Below, piece by piece: positions 42,134-49,767 of a stretch of 54,175 nucleotides of DNA. Position 1 is the first letter of the stretch. Each line of letters starts with the position of its first letter. This stretch comes from JBDRHL01 sp043816955 (lineage in GTDB: Bacteria > Planctomycetota > Phycisphaerae > Sedimentisphaerales > CAYZTY01), in contig JBDRHL010000052.1 of NCBI GenBank assembly GCA_043816955.1, forward strand, positions 1-54,175, given 5' to 3'. A program made the translations under genes and the position numbers. The notes under the pieces are model-generated. The model ran no database searches. It was not told the origin of the DNA and was given only the letters and a program-made list of their open reading frames with translations.

Positions 42134-43372
42134 ATGCAAAACGAACATAAAATGACAGAACGGTCGCCAACCTCGATATTGGATATTTCAAAAGAGGCGA
42201 TAGATGTGCTTTTTCTGTCACAACGAGACAAAAAAACATCCCATGAAATCATCCGGATTGCCCGGGAGAACAATCTGTCGGTGCTTGAGCTAACTGCTGA
42301 ACAGATCAACGAAGATGAGCAACTGCTGGATTTGGTTGGTACAGCGGTGCTGGACATGGAGGGTCTTCCTGAGAAGCCTTTCGACTTTAACAGAATAATA
42401 CAGTCCATGCAGAGGCACGGCATCAGCGTGATTCTGCTCGATGACAGGTGCGAGCCTGAGCAAATGGATTTGCCGCGGATTACCATTCTAAAATCATCGC
42501 CCGTTCACGAATTATGGGGCAGAATCTCCGCGAATCTGTTTCATCGCTATAGCCAAAGCCCCGGTCGTTCCTGTGAGGCATCGTGGACATGGGATAGCCA
42601 AGTCGGGCAGGGTGGTACTTCCTTGCCGGGGACATTCGTTGAGCAACTCAAGATGGCCGGCCAGGTTCAGCGTGACTTTCTGCCAAGGCAGTTGCCGAAC
42701 AGCAGTAAAATAAGGTGGTCTGCGTTTTTTGCTCCTGCAGAGTGGGTCTCCGGCGACATCTACGATATCAGACGGCTCGATGAAAATTACACGGGTTTCT
42801 ATCTGATTGACGCGGTCGGCCATTCGATGCCGGCTGCCTTGCTGACGATTTTTCTCAAACAGGCCATAAGAATGAGAGAGACAACGGGTGATACATACCG
42901 AATATTTGAGCCTGTGGATGTCGTCAGGGACCTTAACATACGTATGGCCGAACAGAAGCTCTCAGGCTGTCAGTTTGCAACCTGTTGTTATTGCCTTTTG
43001 AATACTAAAACACTGCAAATGACATACGCCCGTGCAGGCCATCCGTATCCGGTTTTGATACGTAACGGCTGTGAACCATGCCAGCTTGAGTCACGAGGCG
43101 CTCTGCTCGGCGTGTTCAGGAACGGTGAATTTACACAGGAAACTGTGCAGCTTCACAGCAAAGATAAGATATTTCTGTACTCAGACGGCGCAGATACTGT
43201 AGTTGGGAGCCCGGATTCCACGGGCCGATTGTCTTTCAACGAAAAATTCTGTGAGATTATGAATCAGCCTGTCGAAGAGATGATGCAGAAATTCAAAAAC
43301 CTTGTTGAAAATCACACATTCGATTTCGCTGAACACGACGACATAACGGCTATCGGACTTGAAATTCTCTGA
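42134..43372 (+). CDS. PP2C-type (SpoIIE/RsbU) serine phosphatase with receiver-like N terminus
   Basis: A 412-residue protein with a C-terminal PPM phosphatase of the SpoIIE/RsbU class, which dephosphorylates STAS antagonists. The helix before it, EQLKMAGQVQRDFLPRQLP, is the regulatory switch segment typical of this class. Metal-binding motifs are SGDIYDIRRL (acid near residue 210), YLIDAVGHSMPAAL, FLYSDGADTV and the final EHDDITAIGLEIL. Residues 15-125 (ILDISKEAIDVLFLSQRDKK; SVILLDDRCEPE) look like a degenerate receiver-type alpha/beta domain, but no canonical DD/D/K set was found. A start six codons later is possible. The STAS protein at 27.5-27.9 kb is a candidate target. Confidence 0.85.
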   Translation: MQNEHKMTERSPTSILDISKEAIDVLFLSQRDKKTSHEIIRIARENNLSVLELTAEQINEDEQLLDLVGTAVLDMEGLPEKPFDFNRIIQSMQRHGISVILLDDRCEPEQMDLPRITILKSSPVHELWGRISANLFHRYSQSPGRSCEASWTWDSQVGQGGTSLPGTFVEQLKMAGQVQRDFLPRQLPNSSKIRWSAFFAPAEWVSGDIYDIRRLDENYTGFYLIDAVGHSMPAALLTIFLKQAIRMRETTGDTYRIFEPVDVVRDLNIRMAEQKLSGCQFATCCYCLLNTKTLQMTYARAGHPYPVLIRNGCEPCQLESRGALLGVFRNGEFTQETVQLHSKDKIFLYSDGADTVVGSPDSTGRLSFNEKFCEIMNQPVEEMMQKFKNLVENHTFDFAEHDDITAIGLEIL

Positions 43373-43453
43373 CGCCTGCCGATGCAATCCTGTAGAACTA
43401 TTGTTCATCAACAAAAATTTCTTGGCAGTTGAGCCTAAAATGGTTACACTACT

Positions 43454-43472
43454 GCCATCGTTGAGCGATGGC
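43454..43472 (+). promoter_or_regulatory. Perfect 7-bp hairpin upstream of the cytochrome gene
   Basis: GCCATCG-TTGAG-CGATGGC lies 34 bases before the ATG and 81 bases after the phosphatase stop. No U-run follows on either strand, so it is not a normal terminator. Role unknown. Confidence 0.35.
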
Positions 43473-43505
43473 CGGCTAATCAGAGGCTCTAAGCGGATAT
43501 AGGTG

Positions 43506-44075
43506 ATGGTTTGTTTTCTCATCAACACTTTCAAAAAATGCTATTGCATCGTCAGGAAATACACGGTTGCATTTATTTTTGGTGTTATCGCAGCGATCGT
43601 CTGTTTTTTTGTTATAGATCGAATCAGCCGGGCATTATCCGCTTCGGCGTACTGCGGAAGCAGGTGTCATGAAATGAAGGAAGTATACCGCAACTGGCAG
43701 CTTTCGACCCATGTGATAAACAGCAACGGCATCGTGGTAGAGTGCATCGATTGTCACCTGCCGCCCAGAGAAGATTATTTCAAACACATGACCGCGAAGA
43801 GTATTCTCGGGGCCAGAGATATTTACAAACATTACTTTGGAGACGAATATAACGCGCAGGAGGTCCGCGCCAGGATCAAGGAGAATATGCCGGATGAGCT
43901 TTGCGTTTACTGCCACAGCAATCTGCTGGCCAAGCCGGCCTCCGCAGGGTCGCGAATCGCTCACCGGGAATCGCTGGCTTCGGGCACTGCCAGAAAATAC
44001 AACCTGAGATGTGTTGACTGCCACGAAATGCACGCGGGGGAGCCAAACGCAAGCCTGCCTGCAACTGCTGAGTAA
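43506..44075 (+). CDS. Membrane-anchored tetrahaem cytochrome c, NapC/NirT/NrfH-like
   Basis: Predicted quinol-oxidising cytochrome. One N-terminal membrane helix (about 20-37, VAFIFGVIAAIVCFFVID) is followed by four haem sites: CGSRCHEM (Cys50-His55), CIDCH (80-84), CVYCH (133-137) and CVDCH (169-173). The first has three residues between cysteines instead of two but keeps the His-x-Met typical of NrfH haem 1. Size (189 residues) fits NrfH/NapC family proteins, which pass electrons from menaquinol to periplasmic reductases. No nrfA, napA or other reductase is adjacent, so the partner is unknown. ATG at 43506 or the GTG just before it may start translation. Confidence 0.82.
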   Translation: MVCFLINTFKKCYCIVRKYTVAFIFGVIAAIVCFFVIDRISRALSASAYCGSRCHEMKEVYRNWQLSTHVINSNGIVVECIDCHLPPREDYFKHMTAKSILGARDIYKHYFGDEYNAQEVRARIKENMPDELCVYCHSNLLAKPASAGSRIAHRESLASGTARKYNLRCVDCHEMHAGEPNASLPATAE

Positions 44076-44158
44076 GCCGCTTGCACCCTGATCAATCATA
44101 TACCCATTACCGGTCGGGTTAAGCGGTGCTATGATGTAAACCTGTAAGCAAAAAATGT

Positions 44159-44186
44159 TTGCAAAACAGCGGACAGTTACTATACT
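44159..44186 (+). promoter_or_regulatory. Candidate sigma-70 promoter of accBC
   Basis: TTGCAA (44159-44164) and TATACT (44181-44186) are 16 bp apart. The leader would be about 33 nt and includes AAAGGA before the accB ATG. Confidence 0.45.
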
Positions 44187-44225
44187 TATCAACAATTCTG
44201 CTGTTCAGCCGGAAAGGAATAATAC

Positions 44226-44714
44226 ATGGCAGAAAACAAAGAGACGAACCTCGATAAAGTTCGAGAACTGATTGAGATCATGGTTGCAAACGATCTTGTT
44301 GAGGTCGAAATAGTCGACGGTAACAACAAAATCCTCTTGAAACGTCCGCAGATCCAACAAGCGCCAGCCATATCTACCATACCCATAGTTACCTCGCCTG
44401 TTTCGGGGGCTGTGCCTTTGCCAGCTTCGGCTGCTCAGGAATCGCCCGCCCTCCGGCAGGACAAGGACGAAGAACTTGTCGATATTACTTCACCGATTGT
44501 CGGAACTTTTTACACTGGCCCAAGTCCTGATTCTGAGCCCTATGTGCGGGTTGGAAGCGACGTAAATCCGGAGACGGTTGTGTGCATAATCGAGGCGATG
44601 AAAGTCATGAATGAGATCAAAGCCGAAACAAGCGGGACGATTGCAAAGATTGTGGCCTCCAGCGGTCAGGCAGTCGAATACGGCCAAGTCTTGTTCAAAG
44701 TCAAACCTCACTGA
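44226..44714 (+). CDS. accB: Acetyl-CoA carboxylase biotin carboxyl carrier protein
   Basis: Carries the biotin arm between biotin carboxylase and carboxyltransferase in malonyl-CoA synthesis. The biotinylated lysine is Lys126 in CIIEAMKVMNEI. The N-terminal helix-strand segment (KVRELIEIMVANDLVEVEIV) and the middle Ala/Pro-rich linker (about 43-80) are standard for AccB, as is the thumb-region PIVGTFYTGPSPDSEPYV. Length 162. AAAGGA precedes the ATG. accC follows after 73 bases. accA and accD are not in the window. Confidence 0.96.
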   Translation: MAENKETNLDKVRELIEIMVANDLVEVEIVDGNNKILLKRPQIQQAPAISTIPIVTSPVSGAVPLPASAAQESPALRQDKDEELVDITSPIVGTFYTGPSPDSEPYVRVGSDVNPETVVCIIEAMKVMNEIKAETSGTIAKIVASSGQAVEYGQVLFKVKPH

Positions 44715-44787
44715 ATTACAGCGGGGTAAATGATTCGTGTATCCGCTGCCTGTCCGGCCTTTTGATTTTTAATCTGGATGTATTTGC

Positions 44788-46125
44788 ATGTTTTCAAGAA
44801 TACTTATAGCCAACCGTGGGGAGATAGCACTGAGAATCATTCGGGCGTGCAGGGAGCTTGGGGTAGAGGCTGTAGCTGTTTACTCCCAGGCTGACCGGGA
44901 TGCCCCCTATCTGAAACTGGCTGACGAAGCTATCTGCATAGGTCCCCCTTCGCCTGCGGAAAGTTACTTGAATATACCGCGGATAATCAGCGCTGCGGAG
45001 ATTGCTGATGTTGAAGCCATTCATCCCGGCTACGGTTTCCTTGCCGAGAACGCCCATTTCGCCGAGATATGCCAGGAATGCGGCATAACTTTCATAGGTC
45101 CTCCTGCCAAAGCCATGCAGTTGCTTGGCGACAAGGTTGCCGCCCGTGAGCTTGCAAAAAAGGCGCGGGTGCCCGTTGTGCCGGGTTCCGACGGCCAGAT
45201 ACCGAATGATAGCGAGGCCCTCAATCTGGCAAACAAAATCGGCTATCCTGTAATAATCAAGGCTGCAGCAGGAGGCGGGGGACGAGGTATGCGCGTCGTG
45301 CACAATGATATAAGCCTGCGATCAGCGTTTACAGCAGCTAAAGCCGAGGCCGAGGCGGTCTTCAAGAATGGGTCTGTTTACCTGGAAAAATACATAGTCG
45401 AGCCGCGGCACGTCGAAGTCCAGGTCATGGCAGACAAGGCAGGCAATGCCGTACATTTCTATGAAAGAGATTGCTCAATACAGCGCAGGCATCAGAAACT
45501 GATTGAAGAGTCCCCTTGCCCCGTCCTGGATGAGAATACCAGGGAAGAGCTTTGCAAGGCAGCGCTGCGGCTTATCAAGCACGCTAATTATGTAAACGCC
45601 GCCACTGTTGAATTCCTTCTCGATAAGGACAAAAATTATTATTTTATCGAGGTCAACACGCGTATTCAGGTTGAACATCCGGTAACTGAAATGGTAACCG
45701 GCCACGATCTGATTAAGTGGCAGCTTAAGATCGCAAGCGGACAGAATATCGATATCAAACAACGCGACATTCGACATAGCGGTGTTGCCATTGAGTGCAG
45801 AATAAATGCCGAAGATCCTCAGCGCAAGTTTGCACCCTGCCCCGGAAAAATCGAAACTTGTATTTTCCCGGGCGGCCCCGGGGTACGAGTCGATACATAT
45901 TTGTGCCAGGGAATGGTAATCTCACCTTATTACGATTCGATGATAAGCAAAATAATCGTTCACAAGGACACCCGGGAAGATGCGATAAGCACCATGAAAA
46001 GAGCGCTGCAGGAATTTGTGATAAGTCCGATCAAGACTACCATCCCGGTGTGCATGGAAATTTTATCGCACAACCTGTTTATCAAAAGCAAGATTGATAC
46101 GGGATTCGTCGAGCGCCATTTCTAA
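44788..46125 (+). CDS. accC: Acetyl-CoA carboxylase biotin carboxylase subunit
   Basis: ATP-dependent carboxylation of biotin on AccB. ATP-grasp architecture is complete: N-terminal FSRILIANRGEIALRIIRAC, HPGYGFLAENAHFAEIC, the glycine-rich loop KAAAGGGGRGMRVV, the catalytic block HVEVQVMADKAGN and ERDCSIQRRHQKLIEE, and EVNTRIQVEHPVTEM. The C-terminal KIIVHKDTREDAISTMKRAL is present. The 445 residues are normal for AccC, and the absence of fused BCCP or CT domains excludes pyruvate or propionyl-CoA carboxylase alpha. It ends 13 bases from the convergent lysA. Confidence 0.96.
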   Translation: MFSRILIANRGEIALRIIRACRELGVEAVAVYSQADRDAPYLKLADEAICIGPPSPAESYLNIPRIISAAEIADVEAIHPGYGFLAENAHFAEICQECGITFIGPPAKAMQLLGDKVAARELAKKARVPVVPGSDGQIPNDSEALNLANKIGYPVIIKAAAGGGGRGMRVVHNDISLRSAFTAAKAEAEAVFKNGSVYLEKYIVEPRHVEVQVMADKAGNAVHFYERDCSIQRRHQKLIEESPCPVLDENTREELCKAALRLIKHANYVNAATVEFLLDKDKNYYFIEVNTRIQVEHPVTEMVTGHDLIKWQLKIASGQNIDIKQRDIRHSGVAIECRINAEDPQRKFAPCPGKIETCIFPGGPGVRVDTYLCQGMVISPYYDSMISKIIVHKDTREDAISTMKRALQEFVISPIKTTIPVCMEILSHNLFIKSKIDTGFVERHF

Positions 46126-46138
46126 AACCTCTGCCTGG

Positions 46139-47416
46139 TTACTTTTCCAGTGCGACAAGGTCTTCGTAGTTTTGGCGTTTCCGGATCAGAGTGAAGTTTT
46201 TTCCCTCTACCAGAACCTCAGCAGGCAGAAGCCTCGAGTTGTAATTGCTGGCCATCGTATAGCCATAAGCTCCGGCAGTAAAGATCGACAGTAAATCTCC
46301 GCGGGTTACGGGGGGAAGCGCGCGGCCTTTCGCAAAAAAATCTGCTCCTTCACAGATAGGCCCGACCACGTCAAATATCTCAAGTTCGGCCAGCTTCATG
46401 TCAAGCCATCGTACCCGGGGGACAAATTTTTCTTCAACGGTGCATGGCCAGATAAAGTGAAACGCATCATAAAGCGAGGGCCGAATAAGGTCGTTCATTC
46501 CGGCATCGACAATTACGAATTTTTTTTCTCCCCCCGTTTTCAGATAAAGCACCTTTGTAACGAGTATGCCGGCATTTGCGGCAATACTTTTACCCGGCTC
46601 GAGAATAAGCTTCAAATTCTTATCCTTAAGCAGAGGCACCATGCCCGCTGCATAATCAGCAGAACATGGGACCGTATCGCTCTCATAATCGGCGCCGTAT
46701 CCCCCTCCCAGGTCGAGCATTTCGACGGCATAACCTTTCTGTCGCAGCTTCTCAATGAGGGGCAGTATCTTTTCGACTGCCCGGCAGTAGGGGTCTATTG
46801 TTTTTCCCCCTGAGCCAAGGTGCACATGAATTGCACAGAGTTTTACCAATCTGTTGTCGTTGTAATCATCGAAGACCTTTTCGGCACGTTCGATATCGAC
46901 CCCGAACTTGGTTTCTTTTGTGCCTGTTGTAATATAACGATGTGTTTTAGGGTCCACATCGGGATTGACCCGAAGGGCTGCCCTGGTTTTTTTGCCGAGG
47001 TTTTTGCAGATGCGAATCAGGTTGTCAAGCTCGGCTTCGGATTCGATATTGAAGTATGATATCTCCGCCTTCAGTGCTTCACGAATCTCCTGATCTGTTT
47101 TGCCGACACCTGCGTAGACAACTTTTCCGGCATCTGCCCCTGCCTCAAGCACACGGTACAGCTCGCCTCCGCTTACGATGTCAAAGCCGCTGCCTGCCTG
47201 GGCAAGAAACCGCAGGATATTGATATTGCCGCAAGCCTTTACCGAATAACAGACCGTTGCATCAATAGCGGAATAGGCCTGCTGCATCTTCCGCAGGTGA
47301 TCCAGAAACGTTGCCTTGCTGTAGATATAGACCGGCGTCCCGACCTTGGCGGCGATATCCTCAACCGCGACGTCTTCCGCGAACAATCTGCCGGCTTTGT
47401 AATTGAAGTAGTCCAT
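46139..47416 (-). CDS. lysA: Diaminopimelate decarboxylase
   Basis: PLP enzyme that makes L-lysine from meso-diaminopimelate. Fold-type III alanine-racemase-like barrel with the PLP lysine Lys60 in CYSVKACGN. Other family blocks are GSGFDIVSGGELYR, HVHLGSGG, DLGGGYGADY, LILEPGKSI and the active-site cysteine block PICEGADFFAKGR, followed by AGAYGYTMASNYNSR. The CEGAD and AYG motifs favour DAP decarboxylase over ornithine or carboxynorspermidine decarboxylase. Length 425. GAGCGGG precedes the ATG. DapF is also in the window. The gene is downstream of, and in the same direction as, the PadR/HAAS pair but has its own promoter candidate. Confidence 0.94.
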   Translation of the reverse strand: MDYFNYKAGRLFAEDVAVEDIAAKVGTPVYIYSKATFLDHLRKMQQAYSAIDATVCYSVKACGNINILRFLAQAGSGFDIVSGGELYRVLEAGADAGKVVYAGVGKTDQEIREALKAEISYFNIESEAELDNLIRICKNLGKKTRAALRVNPDVDPKTHRYITTGTKETKFGVDIERAEKVFDDYNDNRLVKLCAIHVHLGSGGKTIDPYCRAVEKILPLIEKLRQKGYAVEMLDLGGGYGADYESDTVPCSADYAAGMVPLLKDKNLKLILEPGKSIAANAGILVTKVLYLKTGGEKKFVIVDAGMNDLIRPSLYDAFHFIWPCTVEEKFVPRVRWLDMKLAELEIFDVVGPICEGADFFAKGRALPPVTRGDLLSIFTAGAYGYTMASNYNSRLLPAEVLVEGKNFTLIRKRQNYEDLVALEK

Positions 47417-47453
47417 GAATACCCGCTCTTAAACGCAAACCACGGAAATAAAT

Positions 47454-47481
47454 AGTATACTGACTTGTAAACGAAATGCAA
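47454..47481 (-). promoter_or_regulatory. Candidate sigma-70 promoter of lysA
   Basis: TTGCAT (47476-47481) and TATACT (47454-47459) are 16 bp apart on the minus strand. The 7-bp inverted repeat AAACGCA (47431-47437) / TGCGTTT (47487-47493) flanks it and could be an operator or a looped leader. Confidence 0.4.
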
Positions 47482-47492
47482 CAGTCTGCGTT

Positions 47493-49112
47493 TTAATCGG
47501 TTCGTCTGGCTACGGGCCAATGTACCGTATCGCCGCTCTCGGCCCATTTGAAAGGCCTGCCATTTTTTGTCCCCATTTTGCCCCCGTCGTCGACAAAATT
47601 CAGGCCGACGCCATAAAGCGTAAAACCATCTGCTGTTTTCTTGTAAATCAGTGGTTTACCCCCATAAGGATCTTTCGGAATCTGCTCCATATAGCCACTG
47701 GCGACCAGATCATCCAGGCTCTCAGGCAATTTCCCTTTTTCCTTATCATACAGCAGAACTGCTGCAACAGTAACCAGACCCCGTTCATCACCCAGAAGTC
47801 TTTGAGACAATTCGTTAATTCTTCCGAGCGCAGGCGCCATAAGGTCAACCAGTGCTATGCCTGATCGAATCTGCTTTTTGTCATTTGCTTCGGTATCTGT
47901 TTGCCTGATTTGCCAGGGACTTTCCTGCAACTGCTCATCTATCAAGGTAAAGTATTCATCGATCTTTTCGATTATCTCCAGCCTGTCCGGCAGATTCATA
48001 GTCAAAAAATTCCACAAAATGGATTTGGCATCAGATCCGGCGAATGGAATGCCTTTAAGCAGCATCCTTCCGTTTCCGCTTCCATCATCAGTAAAGCTCT
48101 TTTGAACCTTCTCATAAAGAAAGGCTTTCTCAAGCTCATAATCAAACACCTGATTACGAGGCACGAGTATTTCATTAAGCTCTATACTGAATTTCCGCAA
48201 CGTTTTTTTGGAAATTGCCGAACGGTCCAGCACTTCATAAGCGCTGCCCAGAGCTAAAGCTTCAATCGCAACGCCCACCAGTTGCTCAACAAGAAGCAGC
48301 CTTGCCTGGTGATGCCTGGCGAATTTCAACATGACCAGGCAGTCTTCTAACGCTTCCTCTGTATCTCCTGAGTACGCCTCATTAGAGCTTTTTCGCGACA
48401 AAAGATAAGCAAATTGTTTATGAATTTGCAGCGAATCTAATAAACCGCCCATAGTTCCGGAGAGCGGAGAATCGGGGGCATCTCTTTTATATGACCGCCA
48501 ATAGTATGGATATTGTGATGCTTTTCTTATTACTTCAATTGCTTTTTCATTGGCTGCGATCCATTTGGCAAGTTCCTCTCGTCCGAGCTCATTGACATCA
48601 CCAGGCCATTTTGTATGTATCGTATTGATCGTCTCCGGCATCTCGATAAGCAGCCCGGCAGCTTCTTCGTAGAGGGGCATCGCGTTTAGATTAGGATCTC
48701 TGCCCGCTCGCACCTTTTCATTGAGCCATTCAGCATAATCAATGCTCATCGTAGCCGTTCCACTTGCAAGATAACCGATCCGAAGAGCCAAAAAGAGTAT
48801 GAAAATCCCGATTACCTGACCAGCTCGAACCAGCGCTTTTGCCCAGACAGGCCGACAACGTTTTTTGCCGCGGCGCAGCAGCCTGGCTAAAATGTTCGGG
48901 TTGCCGAAATCCGCGATGATTTTTTCGGCTGTCTGTTGTTTTTCCTCGTCAGTATGACAATCCCGCAGCGCATCTTCAAAATGGGCGATTAATTCAGCCT
49001 GCACCTCCTGCCGAACCTTTCGCCGATACCGCATCTTTTTTATAATCAGCTTGATAAACTCAATGCCACAGCAAGGCAGATTCCCAAAATCAAATTTTTG
49101 TTCCCGATCCAT
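47493..49112 (-). CDS. HAAS-domain membrane protein with pseudopilin-like tail
   Basis: A 539-residue protein in three parts. Residues about 15-85 (FIKLIIKKMRYRRKVRQEVQ through IIADFGNPNILARLLRRGKK) resemble the HAAS helical domain typically encoded beside PadR regulators. A single membrane helix follows (VRAGQVIGIFILFLALRIGY). The rest is extracytoplasmic, and near the C terminus ESLDDLVASGYMEQIPKDPY and LYGVGLNFVDDGGK match the tail found in many planctomycete pseudopilin-like proteins. ATG at 49112 follows GAGGG and lies 40 bases past the PadR stop. PadR probably represses both genes. The large middle domain is not recognised. Confidence 0.65.
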   Translation of the reverse strand: MDREQKFDFGNLPCCGIEFIKLIIKKMRYRRKVRQEVQAELIAHFEDALRDCHTDEEKQQTAEKIIADFGNPNILARLLRRGKKRCRPVWAKALVRAGQVIGIFILFLALRIGYLASGTATMSIDYAEWLNEKVRAGRDPNLNAMPLYEEAAGLLIEMPETINTIHTKWPGDVNELGREELAKWIAANEKAIEVIRKASQYPYYWRSYKRDAPDSPLSGTMGGLLDSLQIHKQFAYLLSRKSSNEAYSGDTEEALEDCLVMLKFARHHQARLLLVEQLVGVAIEALALGSAYEVLDRSAISKKTLRKFSIELNEILVPRNQVFDYELEKAFLYEKVQKSFTDDGSGNGRMLLKGIPFAGSDAKSILWNFLTMNLPDRLEIIEKIDEYFTLIDEQLQESPWQIRQTDTEANDKKQIRSGIALVDLMAPALGRINELSQRLLGDERGLVTVAAVLLYDKEKGKLPESLDDLVASGYMEQIPKDPYGGKPLIYKKTADGFTLYGVGLNFVDDGGKMGTKNGRPFKWAESGDTVHWPVARRTD

Positions 49113-49152
49113 TTTCAAACCCTCATTTGGACACCAAAGCGGCAGGCATTTC

Positions 49153-49497
49153 TCACGATGCTGTGGCGAACCCCGACCCGAAGACAAGTTTAAGCCCGGC
49201 AAACAGATCGCTCAGTTGTGTTTTGTCGGTGCTCAACTGGGTTTTGCCTTTGCTCGTGATGGAATAATACCGCCTTTTCCTGCCTGACTGTGCGGTTTCC
49301 CACCTGCCGCGGATAAGCTTTTTGGCCTCAAGATTATAAAGAAGCGGATAAAGTGTGCCCTTTCCCAGCGTCAGGATGTTTCTGCTTCGCTGCTCGAGCG
49401 CGCTACTGAGTTCGTAGCCGTACATCGCGCCGCGAGACAGAATCTCAAGGACGACTATCGGGGCGATACCTTTCAAAAGCTCTTTTTCGAATTTCAT
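49153..49497 (-). CDS. PadR-family transcriptional regulator
   Basis: A 114-residue winged-helix repressor. The PadR signature is clear: VVLEILSRGAMYGYELSSAL (about 15-34), LGKGTLYPLLYNLEAKKLIR and the wing WETAQSGRKRRYYSITSKGK. PadR proteins usually repress their own operon and release on binding small molecules or peptides. AAGGAGC lies five to six bases before the ATG. Directly downstream is the HAAS membrane protein, the usual partner. A strong promoter precedes it, with repeated TACATA elements in and beside the spacer as a possible operator. Confidence 0.92.
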   Translation of the reverse strand: MKFEKELLKGIAPIVVLEILSRGAMYGYELSSALEQRSRNILTLGKGTLYPLLYNLEAKKLIRGRWETAQSGRKRRYYSITSKGKTQLSTDKTQLSDLFAGLKLVFGSGFATAS

Positions 49498-49528
49498 ATA
49501 TGCTCCTTTAGAATAGTTTGACCTGCAT

Positions 49529-49557
49529 ATTATGTACTACAAAATATGTAATGTCAA
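49529..49557 (-). promoter_or_regulatory. Strong promoter of padR with possible operator
   Basis: A perfect TTGACA (49552-49557) and CATAAT (49529-49534) are 17 bp apart on the minus strand. The spacer and -10 contain TACATATTT and TACATAAT, two direct copies of TACATA, a plausible PadR site. The leader would be about 25 nt. Confidence 0.6.
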
Positions 49558-49623
49558 CCATATTTTCAAAAAAAATTTCTTAATTCCAAAAAAACTAGTG
49601 CCCTCCCAAAAGTTGCGGTGACC

Positions 49624-49648
49624 TGGTTGTTCACTTTCTGAGCAACCA
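49624..49648 (+). other. Ten-pair hairpin in the padR-cinA gap
   Basis: TGGTTGTTCA-CTTTC-TGAGCAACCA folds into ten pairs with one G-T wobble. No U-run follows on either strand. It lies in a 270-base divergent gap that otherwise holds the padR promoter and a possible cinA promoter; no gene was seen. Confidence 0.4.
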
Positions 49649-49767
49649 ATTGCGTTTATCGCTTTATCAGCTACCAGCAGAATCGGAAACTTATGAGGTC
49701 TGCTTTGCCCGACAATAATTTTACTATCTCCTTGCCGGCAGGGCGGATTAGCGGGTATCTTATAAGT

